NCBI RefSeq assembly: GCF_023898315.1 | Contig: NC_064614.1 | Span: forward strand, 500,852,109 to 500,916,108 | Reading direction: 5' to 3' | DNA: 64,000 nt | Source of the DNA: Schistocerca nitens | Lineage: Eukaryota; Arthropoda; Insecta; Orthoptera; Acrididae | In this document: positions 43,830 to 55,776 of the stretch, in pieces | Layout of the letters: every line of letters starts with the position of its first letter | Position numbering within the stretch: position 1 is the first letter of the stretch | Made by a program: the position numbers and the translations under genes | Notes under the pieces: generated by a model | Seen by the model: the letters and a program-made list of their open reading frames with translations, nothing else | Told to the model about the DNA's origin: nothing | Databases searched by the model: none

Positions 43830-45890
43830 CTTGTGCGAATAAGCATTATCGGGCATAAGTGTGATTCTCTTTTTCTACAAGAATGCGAAATTCCACGTGT
43901 ATACTCGACAGATCCTGTAAAACAACTGATACGATCAAGAGATACTGCCTACAGGAAAATTAAAGAGGCCTTTGGAGGAAAGAGAACCAATTGCATGAAT
44001 ATCAAGAGCTCAGATGGAAACCCAGTTCTAAGCAAAGAAGGGAAAGCAGAAAGGTGGAATGAGTATATAGAGGGTCAATACACGGGCGTTGTACTTGAGA
44101 ACAATATTATGGAAATGGAACAGGACGTAGATGAAGATGAAATGGGAGATATGATATTGCGTGAAGAGTTTGATAGACCACTGAAAGACCTAAGTCGAAA
44201 CTAGGCCCCGGGAGTAGACAACATACCATAGGATGTACTGACAGCCAGCCCTGACAGAACTCTACCATCTCGTGAGCAAGATGTATGAGACAGGCGAAAT
44301 ACCCACAGACTTCAAGAAGAATGTAATCATTCCAATCTCAAAGAAAGCAGGTGTTGACAGATGTGAAAATTACCGAACTATCAGTTTAATAAGTCACAGC
44401 TGCAAAATACTAACGCGAATTCTTTACAGACGAATGGAAAAACTGGTAGAAGCGGACCTCGGGGAAGATCAGTTTGGATTCCGTAGAAATGTTGGAACAT
44501 GTGAGGCAATACTGACCCTACGACTTATCTTAGAGGAAAGATTAGGGAAAGGCAAACCTACGTTTCTAGCATTTGTAGACTAAGAGAAAGCTTTTGGCAA
44601 TGTTGACTGGAATAATCTCTTTCAAATTCTAAAGGCGGCAGGGGTAAAATACTGGGAGCGAAAGGCTATTTACAATTTGTACAGAAACCAGATGGCAGTT
44701 GTAAGAATTGAGGGGCATGAATGGGAAGCAGTGGTTGCGAAGGGAGTGAGACAGGGTTGTAGCCTATCCCCGATGTTATTCAGTCTGTATATTGACCAAG
44801 CAGTAAAGGAAACAAAAGAAAAATTCGGAGTAGGAATTAAAATCCACGGAAAAGAAATAAAAACTTTGAGGTTCGCCGGTAACATTGTAATTCTGTCAGA
44901 GACAGAAAAGGACCTGGAGGAGCAGCTGAACGGAATGGACTGGATCTTGAAAGGAGGATATAAGATGAACATCAACAAAAACAAAACGAGGATAATGAAA
45001 TGTAGTCGAATTAAATCGGGTGATGCTGAGGGAATAAGATTAGGAAATGAGACGCTTAAAGTAGTAAATGAGTTTTGCTATTTGGGGAGCAAAATAACTG
45101 ATGATGGTCGAAGTAGAGAGGATATAAAATGTAGACTGGCAATGGCAAGGAAAGCGTTTCTGAAGAAGAGAAATTTGTTAACATCGAGTATGGATTTACG
45201 TATCAGGAAGTCGTTTCTGAAAGTATTTGTATGGATTGTAACCATGTATAGAAGTGAAACGTGGACGATAAATAGTTTAGACAAGAAGAGAATAGAAGCT
45301 TTCGAAATGTGGTGCTATAGAAGAATGCTGAAGATTAGATGGGTAGATCACATAACTAATGAGGAGGTATTGAATAGAATTGGGGAGAAGAGAAATTGTC
45401 CGCAGCTCGTGGCCGTGCGTTAGCGTTCTCGCTTCCCGCGCCCGGGTTCCCGGGTTCGATTCCCGGCGGAGTCAGGGATTTTCTCTGCCTCGTGATGACT
45501 GGGTGTTGTGTGATGTCCTTAGGTTAGTTAGGTTTAAGTAGTTCTAAGTTCTAGGGGACTGATGAGCATAGATGTTAAGTCCCATAGTGCTCAGAGCCAT
45601 TTGAACCATTTCTTTAGAAGAGAAATTTGTGGCACAACTTGACTAGAAGAAGGGATCGGTTGGTAGGACATATTCTGAAGCATCAAGGGATCACCAATTT
45701 AGTATTGGAGGGCAGCGTGGAGGGTAAAAATCGTAGAGGGGGACCTAGAAATGAATACGCTAAACAGATCCAGAAGGATGTAGATTGCAGTAGGTACTGG
45801 GAGATGAAGAAGCTTGCTTGCACAGGATAGAGTAGCATGGAGAGCTGCATCAAACCAGTCTCTCGACTGAAGACCACAACCACAACAAAC
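43830..45890 (+). pseudogene. RTE-like LINE (reverse transcriptase and 3' end)
   Basis: Plus-strand frames form most of a reverse-transcriptase ORF: linker with KAERWNEYIEG (about 44045-44075), PTDFKKNVIIPISKK and NYRTISLISHSCKILTRIL (44290-44430), EDQFGFRR, FLAFVD then a TAG where DxEKAFG begins (44581), GVRQGCSLSPMLFSLYID (44740-44800), and LRFAGNIVILSETEKDL, where the catalytic FADD has become FAGN. Then FCYLGSKITDDGRS, RMLKIRWVDHITNEEVLNRIGE and the tail FGHILKHQGI-like block to about 45830. It ends with the GCATCAAACCAGTCTCTCGA tail. A SINE at 45400-45615 interrupts it. Confidence 0.85.
45400..45615 (+). mobile_element. tRNA-headed SINE (type B), full length
   Basis: The head has GTGGCCGTGCGTTAGCG and B box GGGTTCGATTCCC, then the GGGATTTTCTCTGCCTCGTG segment, then the same TTAGGTTAGTTAGGTTTAAG body and tail as type A. 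The target duplication is AGAAGAGAAATTGT (45386-45399) and AGAAGAGAAATTTGT (45616-45630). It splits the LINE ORF. Confidence 0.92.
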
Positions 45891-46261
45891 GATCAAGAGT
45901 TGGAAATGGAATGTGGTAAATAAGTTCATATCACATTAAAATCAAATAGCGATTGATTAAAATGTGCAGAGAAGTAAAGAAGAGAGAAGGAAATTATAAA
46001 AAAAGGCAGGACAATTATTGTTTAACGTCCAGTTGACTACGATTTCCTTAGACAGGGTAAAAGCTCGGAAAGGGGAAGCATTCTCAAGGATGTCGTCCGT
46101 GTACACTGCCTGACAAAAAAAACGAAGCACCCAGAGGGCATGTCAGTGTAGCGTTGTACATGTGCACACCACCGGTGAGTGTGTGTGTAAATGATTACAG
46201 TCGCAATTCTCTGTAAAAGATACAGTGGCCACGAGAGTGCTCTAGAGAGGATCATGCCGCA

Positions 46262-47400
46262 CTCTTAGAAAAACTCAAGTTTTATGTATTGAAGGCTATA
46301 CACACAGCTGGTTTGAATCATACTTAACGAACAGAAAGCAAAACGTTGGGCCGGATAACTTAGATAATGTTGGGAGGGTGGTAAATTCTAGTGAATGGGG
46401 AGTTATCACAAAGGGAGTCCCACAGGGCTCGATTTTGGGTCCTCTGCTGTTCTTTATTCGTGTGAATGACCTCTCACTTAACGTACAGCAAGCAGAACTA
46501 GTACGTTTTGCAGGTGACACGGGTGTTATAACAAATCCCATTCCAGAAAAAGCAGCTGAAGATATTGTTAAGGATGTCTTTCAAAGAATTATTAAGTGGT
46601 TCTGAGAAAATGGACTCTCCCTTAATTTTGAAAAAACTCACTATATCCAGTTCTGTACTCTGAATAGAGTCATACCGACAATTGTTGTAGCATATGAACA
46701 GGGCTCAATTAACAGGGTAGATTTCTCCAAATTTTTGGGTGTTCACATTGAAGACAAACTGAACTGGAAGAAGCATATTACTGAGCTTTTCAAACAATTA
46801 AGTTCAGCTTCTTCCGCTCTTCGTATAATCGCTACTCTTGGTAATAAATAGATCAGCCTCATAACGTACTTTGTATATTTCCACTCGATAATGTCTTATG
46901 GAATAGTTTTGAGGGGTAACTCACCACTTAGACATAAAGTATTGATTGCACAAAAGAGGGCACAGAGAATAATTAGTGGTGTTCACCCAAGGATGTCATT
47001 TAGGCACCTATTCAAGGAGTTGTGTATTTTAACTGCACCATCAGAGCACATATATTCGCTAATGAAATTCGTTATAAATAATCCATCTCAATTCGCGAAG
47101 AACAGTGATGTTCATATGTACAACAGTAGAGAAAAAAATGACCTTTCCTATCCTTTATGGAAGCTGTCAGTTGCTCAAAGAGGAGTACATTATGCAGCAA
47201 TAAAAGTCTTTGATCATTTGCCCAACAACATAAAGTGTCTGGCAGGTAGCAAACCAATTTTTAAATCTAGCTTAAAGTCATTTCTTTTGGTCAACTCCTT
47301 CTATTCCAAGGACGAGTTTCTGTTTCAGAACTGGTAAAAAAAAATGTACCTCTAAATGTAGTTGCATGTGTAGAAATAAAAATTTATGTAACATTAAAAT
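46262..47400 (+). pseudogene. Jockey/CR1-group LINE fragment (reverse transcriptase, 3' half)
   Basis: Plus-strand frames read SWFESYLTNRKQNV, GVITKGVPQGSILGPLLFFIRVNDL, VRFAGDTGVI (FADD changed to FAGD), LNWKKHITEL, MSYGIVLRGNS and KRAQRIISGVHPRMSFRHLFKELCILTAPSEHIYSLMKFV, ending NSFYSKDEFLFQNW at 47337. Stops at about 46605 and 46850. It is 5'-truncated and lies inside the Tc1-like element. The C-terminal thumb region is well preserved. Confidence 0.82.
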
Positions 47401-47708
47401 ATATATCTTGTAATCTAAGTTGTTCCTCATCATATCGATAAAATAATCGTGAAGATGATCTACAGGACATGACATAACTAAACTAAACTGTTGTTCCTGT
47501 TCAGTATTGTTGGCAGGCATGTTGGGGTATTGATGTTGTTGTTGGGGTATATAAGGGACGAAAACAGCGTCATATGTTGAGTGATCACTGTGAAGGTCAC
47601 GAAAATGCCACGAACTCCTGTGAGACATCTTTGTCGCCAAATGACTGTTCCGAAGGAGCCTCATTGTGGATCTCCATTTGACCATCTGGTGTAATAGTGC
47701 AATATCTA

Positions 47709-47790
47709 TTGGGAGATGAAGCAGCATGCACAGCATAGAGTAGCATGGAGAGCTGCATCAAACCAGTCTCAGGACTGAAGACCACAACAA
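47709..47790 (+). mobile_element. Extremely 5'-truncated RTE-like LINE tail
   Basis: 82 bp (GAGATGAAGCAGCATGCACA ... GACTGAAGACCACAACAA) matching the 3' end of the LINE at 45805-45890. It is flanked by an exact 9-bp duplication CAATATCTA at 47700-47708 and 47791-47799, so it is a genuine short retroposition event. Confidence 0.88.
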
Positions 47791-48947
47791 CAATATCTAG
47801 ATTTGTGGGGCATTCGAATGTCTCAGTGACCAGATGTTGAACTGCATGGGAACTCGTTAAGTTTCCGATCTGCCCTCTGTCTGCTGCTGTGAAAAGGGGT
47901 CTGTCCTCTTCACTAAAACCAGCTATTTAACGAAGCAATTCTCCACGTGAAGATGATGGCGTGACCCATCTAAATGCGTAGTGACAAAAGAAATCAGTGA
48001 CTGATGCAGAAGGGAGGATCGCCGTTTTCTGCACCAAACACATCGTAACCACTTGGTACCTGCGCCTGCCGTCCATGAACAATCAATGAATTCCCTGCAA
48101 CATTCTCTGTTGTCCCGCACCATTATTCAGAGACTAGCAACAGCCTGACTAGTGAATTACCGCCCCGTGCATAGATTTCTGTTAACACCACAACAGAAGC
48201 GGCTGCATTTGGGGTGGTGTCGTGTCCGGGAGGCACGGACTGCTGACGAATGGCGTGACATTGCCTTCTGTGACGGATCGCAGTTCTACGCTATCTGAGA
48301 TGACCGTCGTCGGCGAGTATGGTGACGACCTGGGAAGAGCTACCTTCGATGTTTTGGAGAGCGACAGCGGTGGCACTCCTGGTGACGTGGTATGGGTAGC
48401 CATCAGGTACGACTTTAGGTCATGATCGGGAGTTATTGGGAGCGCTGAAGTCACATCGGTACGTCGCTGCGACCTTACGTTCATCTTTGGTACCTTTCCT
48501 TGGGACAGTGTCGAGGAGCCAATTTTCTACAGGCCAGCGCTCGACCACACATGGCACACGTCTCTACGAACTGTATGCGTGACGGTGAGGTACTCCTGGG
48601 ACCAGCTCGGGTCTCACCTCCGTCCCAATGCAAGTGTAAAGTATAGCAAGGACCAATTAGAACAGTTGTGGACCACCTGGCCTCAGGAGATGATACAACG
48701 GCTTTATGACACCCTTCCCTGCCGGATCAGTGCACGCATTCTGGCCAAAGACGTGCAACTCATATACATTAGTTCTTTGTAAATTTGATTCTGTTTTATA
48801 ATCACTGAAATACGATCACATGTTCTCTCAAACCGTGAAGTTTCGTTTCATTTTCTCCTCCCCTTCTTGGTTCTTCGTGATTCACTATTTCTTTTTTTTT
48901 TTTTTTTTTTTGTCAGCCAGTGTACTTTTCAAAAGAAAACCGACCGC

Positions 48948-49138
48948 CGGCCGGTGTGGCCGTGTGGTTCTAGGCGCTTCAGTCTGGAACCGCGCGACCG
49001 CTACGGTCGCAGGTTCGAATCCTGCCTCGGGCATGGATGTGTGTGATGTCCTTAGGTTTAAGTAGTTCTAAGTTCTATGGGACTGATGACCTCAGATGTT
49101 AAGTCCCATAGTGCTCAGAGCCACTTGAACCATTTTTT
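48948..49138 (+). mobile_element. tRNA-headed SINE (type A)
   Basis: Full-length sense copy close to the family consensus. The exact 13-bp target duplication GAAAACCGACCGC is at 48935-48947 and 49139-49151. Confidence 0.94.
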
Positions 49139-49151
49139 GAAAACCGACCGC

Positions 49152-51220
49152 AGATATAGTACCTATATAATGGTGTCCTTGCAATTTCTCGAACATCCGT
49201 CCTCTTGAATACGTGTCCAGTGTTCTGGATAAAGAGTACTGTATCTGCCCACTCGTATTCATGTGTATGCGACATATACCATTCTCATAGTGACAACTCG
49301 AAAGTCCAAGTATCTGTTGAGTATAATGTCAGAGCGAGTGAGGATGTCCGCATAGTTTCGATGCAAGAGTTTTCCATTAGCTATAGTGTTATATCATTTT
49401 TATTCTAGATTTCGTACACCTTCTGCCTGTTTTTAATTCACGTCTGAACGCGTGGTCTTCCTCCAGTCGAAAACTGCGCTGAAATTCAACTAGAACTTGG
49501 TGGTCACGTGAGGTCGGGAACAGGTTTAATATACATTCGGAGTCACTCACTCACGGTAGTTGTCTCTTTTACGTAAGTAAATATGCGACTAAACTCTGAA
49601 ATATTTATCATTTACACCAAGCAACTTGCCTAGTCAGCCAAAATCACATTCCTTCCTTTTATTACTGACAGCTTAAGAGATATTTTTGTTTCATATGAAC
49701 AGTAAGGTGTTACATGCACATGGTTTGTAAAGGATGCTTCACCCGTCACCAAAATCTTGTATAGAAGCGTCGCATCACTTTGCAGTTTCCGTTGTCACTA
49801 TTTGGAGAACAGTAACCTATCTTGGAATTCGTTGTCATGAAACTATTGATAGAGCGAAATGTGGAAAGGATGGAGTATGTAGGAACGGTCCTTTAAGTGA
49901 TCCTACTTGCCTCGTAATAAAATGTGAATTTTGTGTTGCTATTCATTTTCTTCGGCGTAGTTTGTTTTTCACACATCCATTTTCTTCAATTTTTCTTAAT
50001 GTCTGCAGAGACAGATTGTGAGACCTTGGTACCATCAAGATAACTTTTACCACACAACAGCACCGTTGTTCGAACAGTATGGCGACATTCACAATAAAGG
50101 AAAACCATATTCTTATCTACGCATCACAACTATGCGCCTATTTGCTGAACATGAAGATAGCCTTAATAACTTTGTGTTTTGCCGCAAATATATGTTTAAT
50201 TGCCGAATCAATTCACAACGTAAATCGTTGAAGTATGTTCGATCTCGAGGAAACTGTAGTAGCTGGAACCTATTCGAGCTACAGAAACCACTTGATCCGA
50301 ACCCTTGAGTGACCTTCATGCTATCCAGTGTAAGTAATCAGCAGAGAAATCTGAACGTTGAACAAGGTCTCCCGACCGCTTACAATATTTATAGCATTAG
50401 GTGGCATTCTATTGGGCACGAGAGCAAGCAGGAATGCGAGACAACTAAGTGGTAGATGCCTCACTCAACAAGGCTGCCACGACGTCTACTGTGGCACACT
50501 AACCCCCGTATATGCCGTGACCTCACTGCTGGAACGCATAGTCATCCTTTATTGGGATGACCAGTGGCCGGAAGAGAGGTCTGTGGTCGTTGTGGCGTAC
50601 GGGTACATGCAAAAGTCCGCCAGATTTCTACATGAGAGGTCGTATCATGCGTGAAAATTATTTTGGACGATGTCACTCAGTGTAAAATGCCTATTACGTT
50701 ATTTCCCTGTCTTCCCAACTTCAACCAAAAGTGATGGAAAAGAACAATTAGCTGGTTCTGCAGGCTAATTTTCAAACAGACAGATTTTCAAATCAGTTTT
50801 GGAGCTGTCCTCATATATTGTCACACATTTTTATGTACTGATGTTTTCTATTTATTTGACTATGTGTTACTGTTATTGCATTTACTTGTATATTACTTTC
50901 TCTTTTATGCAGAGTATTTGCTACATATCTTAAAATACCAGTATGCGGGTGCTAATGACAAGAACGTTAACAAGCTAAGGAAAAATAATGTTTCTCGACG
51001 AAAAGCGCATCCGATGCTGTGCAACTGCAAATTTGTGCTACGAGAAGTAATAATAACAGCTGACAAGCAGGCATTTGAGGGAATCCTTTCTAAAGGTGTT
51101 GTAGCTTCGAATTTCTAATACACTAAGATACACATTTCTTTACATGTCATGTATACGAATCCATGGTGGATGGGCGAAGGAATTAAAACTGAAAATTTCT
51201 ATTACGAATTTCTGGATCAT
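49152..51220. other. Mostly unassigned
   Basis: Small frames at 49734-50021, 50018-50308, 50358-50654 and 50864-51118 have no recognised domain. AT-rich. Confidence 0.35.
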
Positions 51221-51315
51221 TAGCTTTATCCATCAGATTTGGCACCCACCGACGTTGATCTATTTCCACATCTAAAGAAATTTGTACCTGAAAATATTTT
51301 TAAGTATTTTAGTAT
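51221..51315 (+). pseudogene. Mariner/SETMAR-like transposase scrap
   Basis: The plus-strand frame gives YPSDLAPTDVDLFPHLKKFVPENIF, matching the SPDLAPxDYHLFPHLKKxLxGxxF block that holds the third catalytic D in mariner-type transposases. Nothing else of the element was recognised with confidence. Confidence 0.6.
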
Positions 51316-51349
51316 CCGTCGTTGCCTGTTTATATACTTCAGTTCTCTA

Positions 51350-51560
51350 GTCAATCTCCTCCTTCCCCATCTCTCTGTACATCTTCTCTGTCCCGTTTCT
51401 CTGCATCTCCTTCTCCCCCTTCTTCTGTCCACCTCCTCCAGCCCCAGCTCTCTGTCCATCCCTCTCTGCCCCTCTCTCTACCCATCTGCTACTCCCCCTC
51501 TCTCTGTCCCTCTCCTCCTCTTTCATTTCTATGTCCATCCCCCCGCCTCTCATTGTGCCG
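51350..51560. repeat. Polypyrimidine tract, about 200 bp
   Basis: Nearly pure C/T on the plus strand, a degenerate array built from CTCTCTGTCC and CTCCTTCCCC-like units. No fixed period is visible. Confidence 0.85.
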
Positions 51561-51968
51561 TACAGTGATATAATTTTGTAGGTGCATTCAGCGGTAGATG
51601 TGGATACTGTCTATTGAATGTATCAAAGAAGCAATAAACACAAACTTCATGCCCGATGCAGCGGTTTTTCACGCATCTCGGTGTTTATGACGTCATATCT
51701 CCCGAACTCTGATCCGTAAAATGTTATAATTTTGCTCATATATTGTTCCGTATGATGAAACTGTCTGCAAAATGTGTTGCGAATTGAGTTAGTAGTAAAG
51801 GAGCAATAAATTGTCATGACTGATGCGTCAGCTTTACTGCATGAACAGAGAAAATGTAGTAAGCGATAAACGTTTTTCCTTTCATCATTTTGTGGGGTTG
51901 TAAGCGAGAAGATTTTCCAGAAAGATTTGAAATTACGTGTAAAGTTTCTTACCAGTCACTAACAAGGA
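51561..51968. repeat. Dispersed repeat, copy 1 (related to 57117-57425)
   Basis: Shares strings such as CTGTCTGCAAAATGTGT, AGTAAAG.AG.AATAAATT and AAAATGTAG.AAGCGATAA with 57117-57240. Each copy precedes an intact Tc1-like element. No ORF. Confidence 0.6.
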
Positions 51969-52052
51969 AACCCTTACATGCGATGTCGCAGGTCCAGTGT
52001 TTAGTAAGACTCATTTGAAAGTGTTGTGTTAACGATTATGACAAGAAAAATA

Positions 52053-53474
52053 CACTCCTGGAAATTGAAATAAGAACACCGTGAATTCATTGTCCCAGGA
52101 AGGGGAAACTTTATTGACACATTCCTGGGGTCAGATATATCACATGATCACACTGACAGAACCACAGGCACATAGACACAGGCAACAGAGCATGCACAAT
52201 GTCGGCACTAGTACAGTGTATATCCACCTTTCGCAGCAATGCAGGCTGCTATTCTCCCATGGAGACGATCGTAGAGATGCTGGATGTAGTCCTGTGGAAC
52301 GGCTTGCCATGCCATTTCCACCTGGCGCCTCAGTTGGACCAGCGTTCGTGCTGGACGTGCAGACCGCGTGAGACGACGCTTCATCCAGTCCCAAACATGC
52401 TCAATGGGGGACAGATCCGGAGATCTTGCTGGCCGGGGTAGTTGACTTACACCTTCTAGAGCACGTTGGGTGGCACGGGATACATGCGGACGTGCATTGT
52501 CCTGTTGGAACAGCAAGTTCCCTTGCCGGTCTAGGAATGGTAGAACGATGGGTTCGATGACGGTTTGGATGTACCGTGCACTATTCAGTGTCCCCTCGAC
52601 GATCACCAGTGGTGTACGGCCAGTGTAGGAGATCGCTCCCCACACCATGATGCCGGGTGTTGGCCCTGTGTGCCTCGGTCGTATGCAGTCCTGATTGTGG
52701 CGCTCACCTGCACGGCGCCAAACACGCATACGACCATCATTGACACCAAGGCAGAAGCGACTCTCATCGCTGAAGACGACACGTCTCCATTCGTCCCTCC
52801 ATTCACGCCTGTCGCGACACCACTGGAGGCGGGCTGCACGATGTTGGGGCGTGAGCGGAAGACGGCCTAACGGTGTGCGGGACCGTAGCCCAGCTTCATG
52901 GAGACGGTTGCGAATGGTCCTCGCCGATACCCCAGGAGCAACAGTGTCCCTAATTTGCTGGGAAGTGGCGGTGCGGTCCCCTACGGCACTGCGTAGGATC
53001 CTACGGTCTTGGCGTGCATCCGTGCGTCGCTGCGGTCCGGTCCCAGGTCGACGGGCACGTGCACCTTCCGCCGACCACTGGCGACAACATCGATGTACTG
53101 TGGAGACCTCACGCCCCACGTGTTGAGCAATTCGGCGGTACGTCCACCCGGCCTCCCGCATGCCCACTATACGCCCTCGCTCAAAGTCCGTCAACTGCAC
53201 ATACGGTTCACGTCCACGCTGTCGCGGCATGCTACCAGTGTTAAAGACTGCGATGGAGCTCCGTATGCCACGGCAAACTGGCTGACACTGACGGCGGCGG
53301 TGCACAAATGCTGCGCAGCTAGCGCCATTCGACGGCCAACACCGCGGTTCCTGGTGTGTCCGCTGTGCCGTGCGTGTGATCATTGCTTGTACAGCCCTCT
53401 CGCAGTGTCCGGAGCAAGTATGGTGGGTCTGACACACCGGTGTCAATGTGTTCTTTTTTCCATTTCCAGGAGTG
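52053..53474 (-). mobile_element. Intact Tc1-like element, copy 2 (1422 bp)
   Basis: CACTCCTGG...CCAGGAGTG ends flanked by TA at 52051-52052 and 53475-53476. It is nearly identical to copies 1 and 3 with no length difference. It is inserted in the pogo/Tigger-like repeat. Confidence 0.97.
52208..53230 (-). CDS. Tc1-like transposase, copy 2, intact ORF
   Basis: 340 residues from ATG 53228-53230, collinear with copy 1. The triad D155, D244 and E277 is present. Differences from copy 1: A163V, G173R, and W266R in the LPWPARSPDL block just before the catalytic E. W266 is conserved in the other two copies and in related transposases, so this substitution could weaken activity even though the frame is open. 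The frame is also open 72 codons upstream of the chosen start. Confidence 0.95.
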   Translation of the reverse strand: MPRQRGREPYVQLTDFERGRIVGMREAGWTYRRIAQHVGREVSTVHRCCRQWSAEGARARRPGTGPQRRTDARQDRRILRSAVGDRTATSQQIRDTVAPGVSARTIRNRLHEAGLRSRTPLGRLPLTPQHRAARLQWCRDRREWRDEWRRVVFSDESRFCLGVNDGRMRVWRRAGERHNQDCIRPRHTGPTPGIMVWGAISYTGRTPLVIVEGTLNSARYIQTVIEPIVLPFLDRQGNLLFQQDNARPHVSRATQRALEGVSQLPRPARSPDLSPIEHVWDWMKRRLTRSARPARTLVQLRRQVEMAWQAVPQDYIQHLYDRLHGRIAACIAAKGGYTLY

Positions 53475-55719
53475 TATTATGTGCTAATGACTCATTCTTG
53501 TGCATCAGGAAGGCGACAGAAAATTACTGTCCGAGAACTTCAGAGGTCAACCTATGGGATGTATGTATTACACTTCACAAAATGGATCTCGTCGACATTT
53601 AACAAATGTTCAAAACAAACCATTAACTAACACCAAGAACACCGAATGAAAAATGGCGTGCCACAGTGGTCACAAAGGTTGGCAGTATCAAGATCGAAGA
53701 CAAACCCCGTGGGAGTTACAAATCTTGCAGGACCTTCAGCTGGATATCCACTACTAAGGAATATATATAGAATCATACTTGGGTAACGAGGTGATGAAAA
53801 CTGATGAGATATGATGACATGCAACCAAATGCGAAACAGTCGGTCGTGGAGCTTATCGTGAAACTGGCTGTCCTTTAAGGTCTAGCTGCAGATAGTGCGA
53901 TAACATGTTTCATGGACCCGGAAAAAAACAAACATCCAGAGACTAAATTTGTCCAGTGGTTCCAGGTGGTATGAATTGCATTGTCATTCACTTTTCAGGA
54001 AGGATAGTTTGCTCCAAAGGAGCCTGATTTTTACACGCAAGCCAGGAAGCAAGCAAAATCGAGTTATTTTTACCAACTATTGACCAAAACCAGTGCTCGT
54101 ACCATAGTTGTAGTTCTCTTACACCCATTTCCCCACTCGTGCTTGTTGTGACCTAAATATTTCGTACTGTTCTTGCAAGATCACCCACACGAGAAAGAAT
54201 CGTAGAGGACAGAGCACCTCCAACTTGTCGCAGCACAATCAGGAACTTTCCAGCCAATTTAGGATCCATTTTAACTGTCAGCATTATTGTATACGAATTC
54301 TTTAAGACACTGATGTTAGTTGATCTTGATACAACTCTCTTGCTATCTCCAATTATCAGGGCTCCTTTCACATGCATTTCCTCTTCAAAACCCAGTGGGT
54401 CGAAGTTGACACAAATTCCTTATTGAACGACAGGATAAGTTTGTTTACCTCATCTACAAATCTTTGGGTTGATTTCGCGTTTTGCTGAGCATCCTCAAGT
54501 CGACGCTTTGTTTGAAATATCTTACGTCTTCCAGTTCTGTAGCACTGAGGTTATGCAATCATCCACTGTTTCCCTTGAAATGGCTGTAATCTATGTTGCA
54601 AGCAATTTGATGTGCATAGCGCAGTAGGTTGGTGTCATGCACCTCCTATAAATTGTGTTGAGCATCCTTGAAACGCGCAAACATCAGTTTTTGTAACAAG
54701 TGCGCCCTGTCCTCCCTTGAATATCCGTAGGTTTTGTTACGCACTATACGGTCATATTGCTGCGGTCTTATTCAAAATCTGTTCAAATTTGTTTTTGCCT
54801 TTTTTTATCAGCGGATGAACTTCCATGTACGTAATTATGTTTAGCATCTGCTCCTTGGAGAACGGTTGTCCTTTACTATGTTTCACTGGAGACGCGAACT
54901 GTCATTACCTGTCCAACAAGGATGACGAACTACATGGCTCGACACCAGTTTCAATATCACTTTCACTTCTTAAGCACGTATCTTCATTAATGTACTCCTC
55001 ACGTACATTGTCCGCACAGTCAAGCGTATACGACACCATACATTCCACTAACTCATCTTGCAGAAACGCTAATATTTCATCTGCCAATTCTTTCCGAGTA
55101 TGCGAAATTACTTGGGTTCCTTTCTGACTAGATGTCAGCTTCGGCAACTGTTGTTATAGATATAATGCGATGTTTACTTTGTTTATCGTTGTCCTTGCTC
55201 TGCTTTGTGTCAGCACCATTAGCATTTGCAGCGTAGTGCTGTTGTGAGCTACTCATAGACTAAACAGTTCAACGACGCTCCGGAGCCTCTTGCTGTGCTC
55301 ACCAGTGGATACCTTCAGTCCCTCCACCTGTTGCCGTGAGTAGCCAATACTGTGGTTGCGTGGTAGAAAATATGTGGGACGTCGAATGCAGTAAACATCA
55401 CTGGCCTTTCAGACCTCGCAGTCAAGGGGTTCCTTGTCAGTGCTTTCGTTCTAGATACTGATGGTGCTCATAGTAGCTCTATGTCATACAACGTGTACAT
55501 TATACAGTAGTGTGGAAGTATGGATTAAACACACTCAGGATTGTATAAGCATTGTATTCGTTACTTTCAGTCGTATCACGTGGCACATATCAACCAAGAA
55601 TAGCATTTTGACAGATATCGTAAAGATGATAAGCAAAGAGTAAAGAACTTTTTCAACGAGCAAATATTTTTCCCTAATTCGCTTACTATTCTTCAAATTA
55701 GTAAGTATCTTGTACCACA

Positions 55720-55776
55720 AATGGTTCAAATGGCTCTAAGCACTATGGGACTTAACATCTGAGGTCATCAGTCCCC
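55720..55776 (-). mobile_element. Severely 5'-truncated SINE tail
   Basis: 57 bp of the common SINE tail only, with target duplication TCTTGTACCACA (55708-55719) and TCTTGTACTACA (55777-55788). Confidence 0.88.

Larger units (their letters stand above)
46104..48922 (+). mobile_element. Tc1-like element relic expanded by LINE insertions
   Basis: The left end is CACTGCCTGACAAAAAAAAC after TA (46102-46103). The right end is TTTTTTTGTCAGCCAGTG before TA (48923-48924). Transposase remnants on the plus strand run from about 47590 to 48780 (KRLHLGWCRVREARTADEWRD-like segment near 48200-48260; DLEQLWTTWPQEMIQRLYDTLPCRISARILAK-like C-terminus at 48648-48745). A Jockey-like LINE fragment fills 46262-47400 and an 82-bp LINE tail sits at 47709-47790. 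This is the same family as the relic at 1-1603. Confidence 0.75.
51990..55440 (-). mobile_element. pogo/Tigger-like relic, copy 2, split by Tc1-like copy 2
   Basis: Paralogue of 10650-12705. Minus-strand fragments, N- to C-terminal, are: RKELADEILAFLQDELVECM (about 55040-55100), an HTH-like stretch near 54560-54700, EEEMHVKGALIIGDSKRVVSRSTNISVL (about 54300-54400), and a C-terminus FVFDLDTANLCDHCGTPFFIRCSWC (53627-53700). It is inserted by the 1422-bp Tc1-like element at 52053-53474. The copy at 10650 preserves the empty site TA at 10707-10708. Confidence 0.55.

Noticed and set aside
48579-48782. Short plus-strand gene (67 codons)
   Set aside because: It is the C-terminal remnant of the Tc1-like transposase of the 46104-48922 element.
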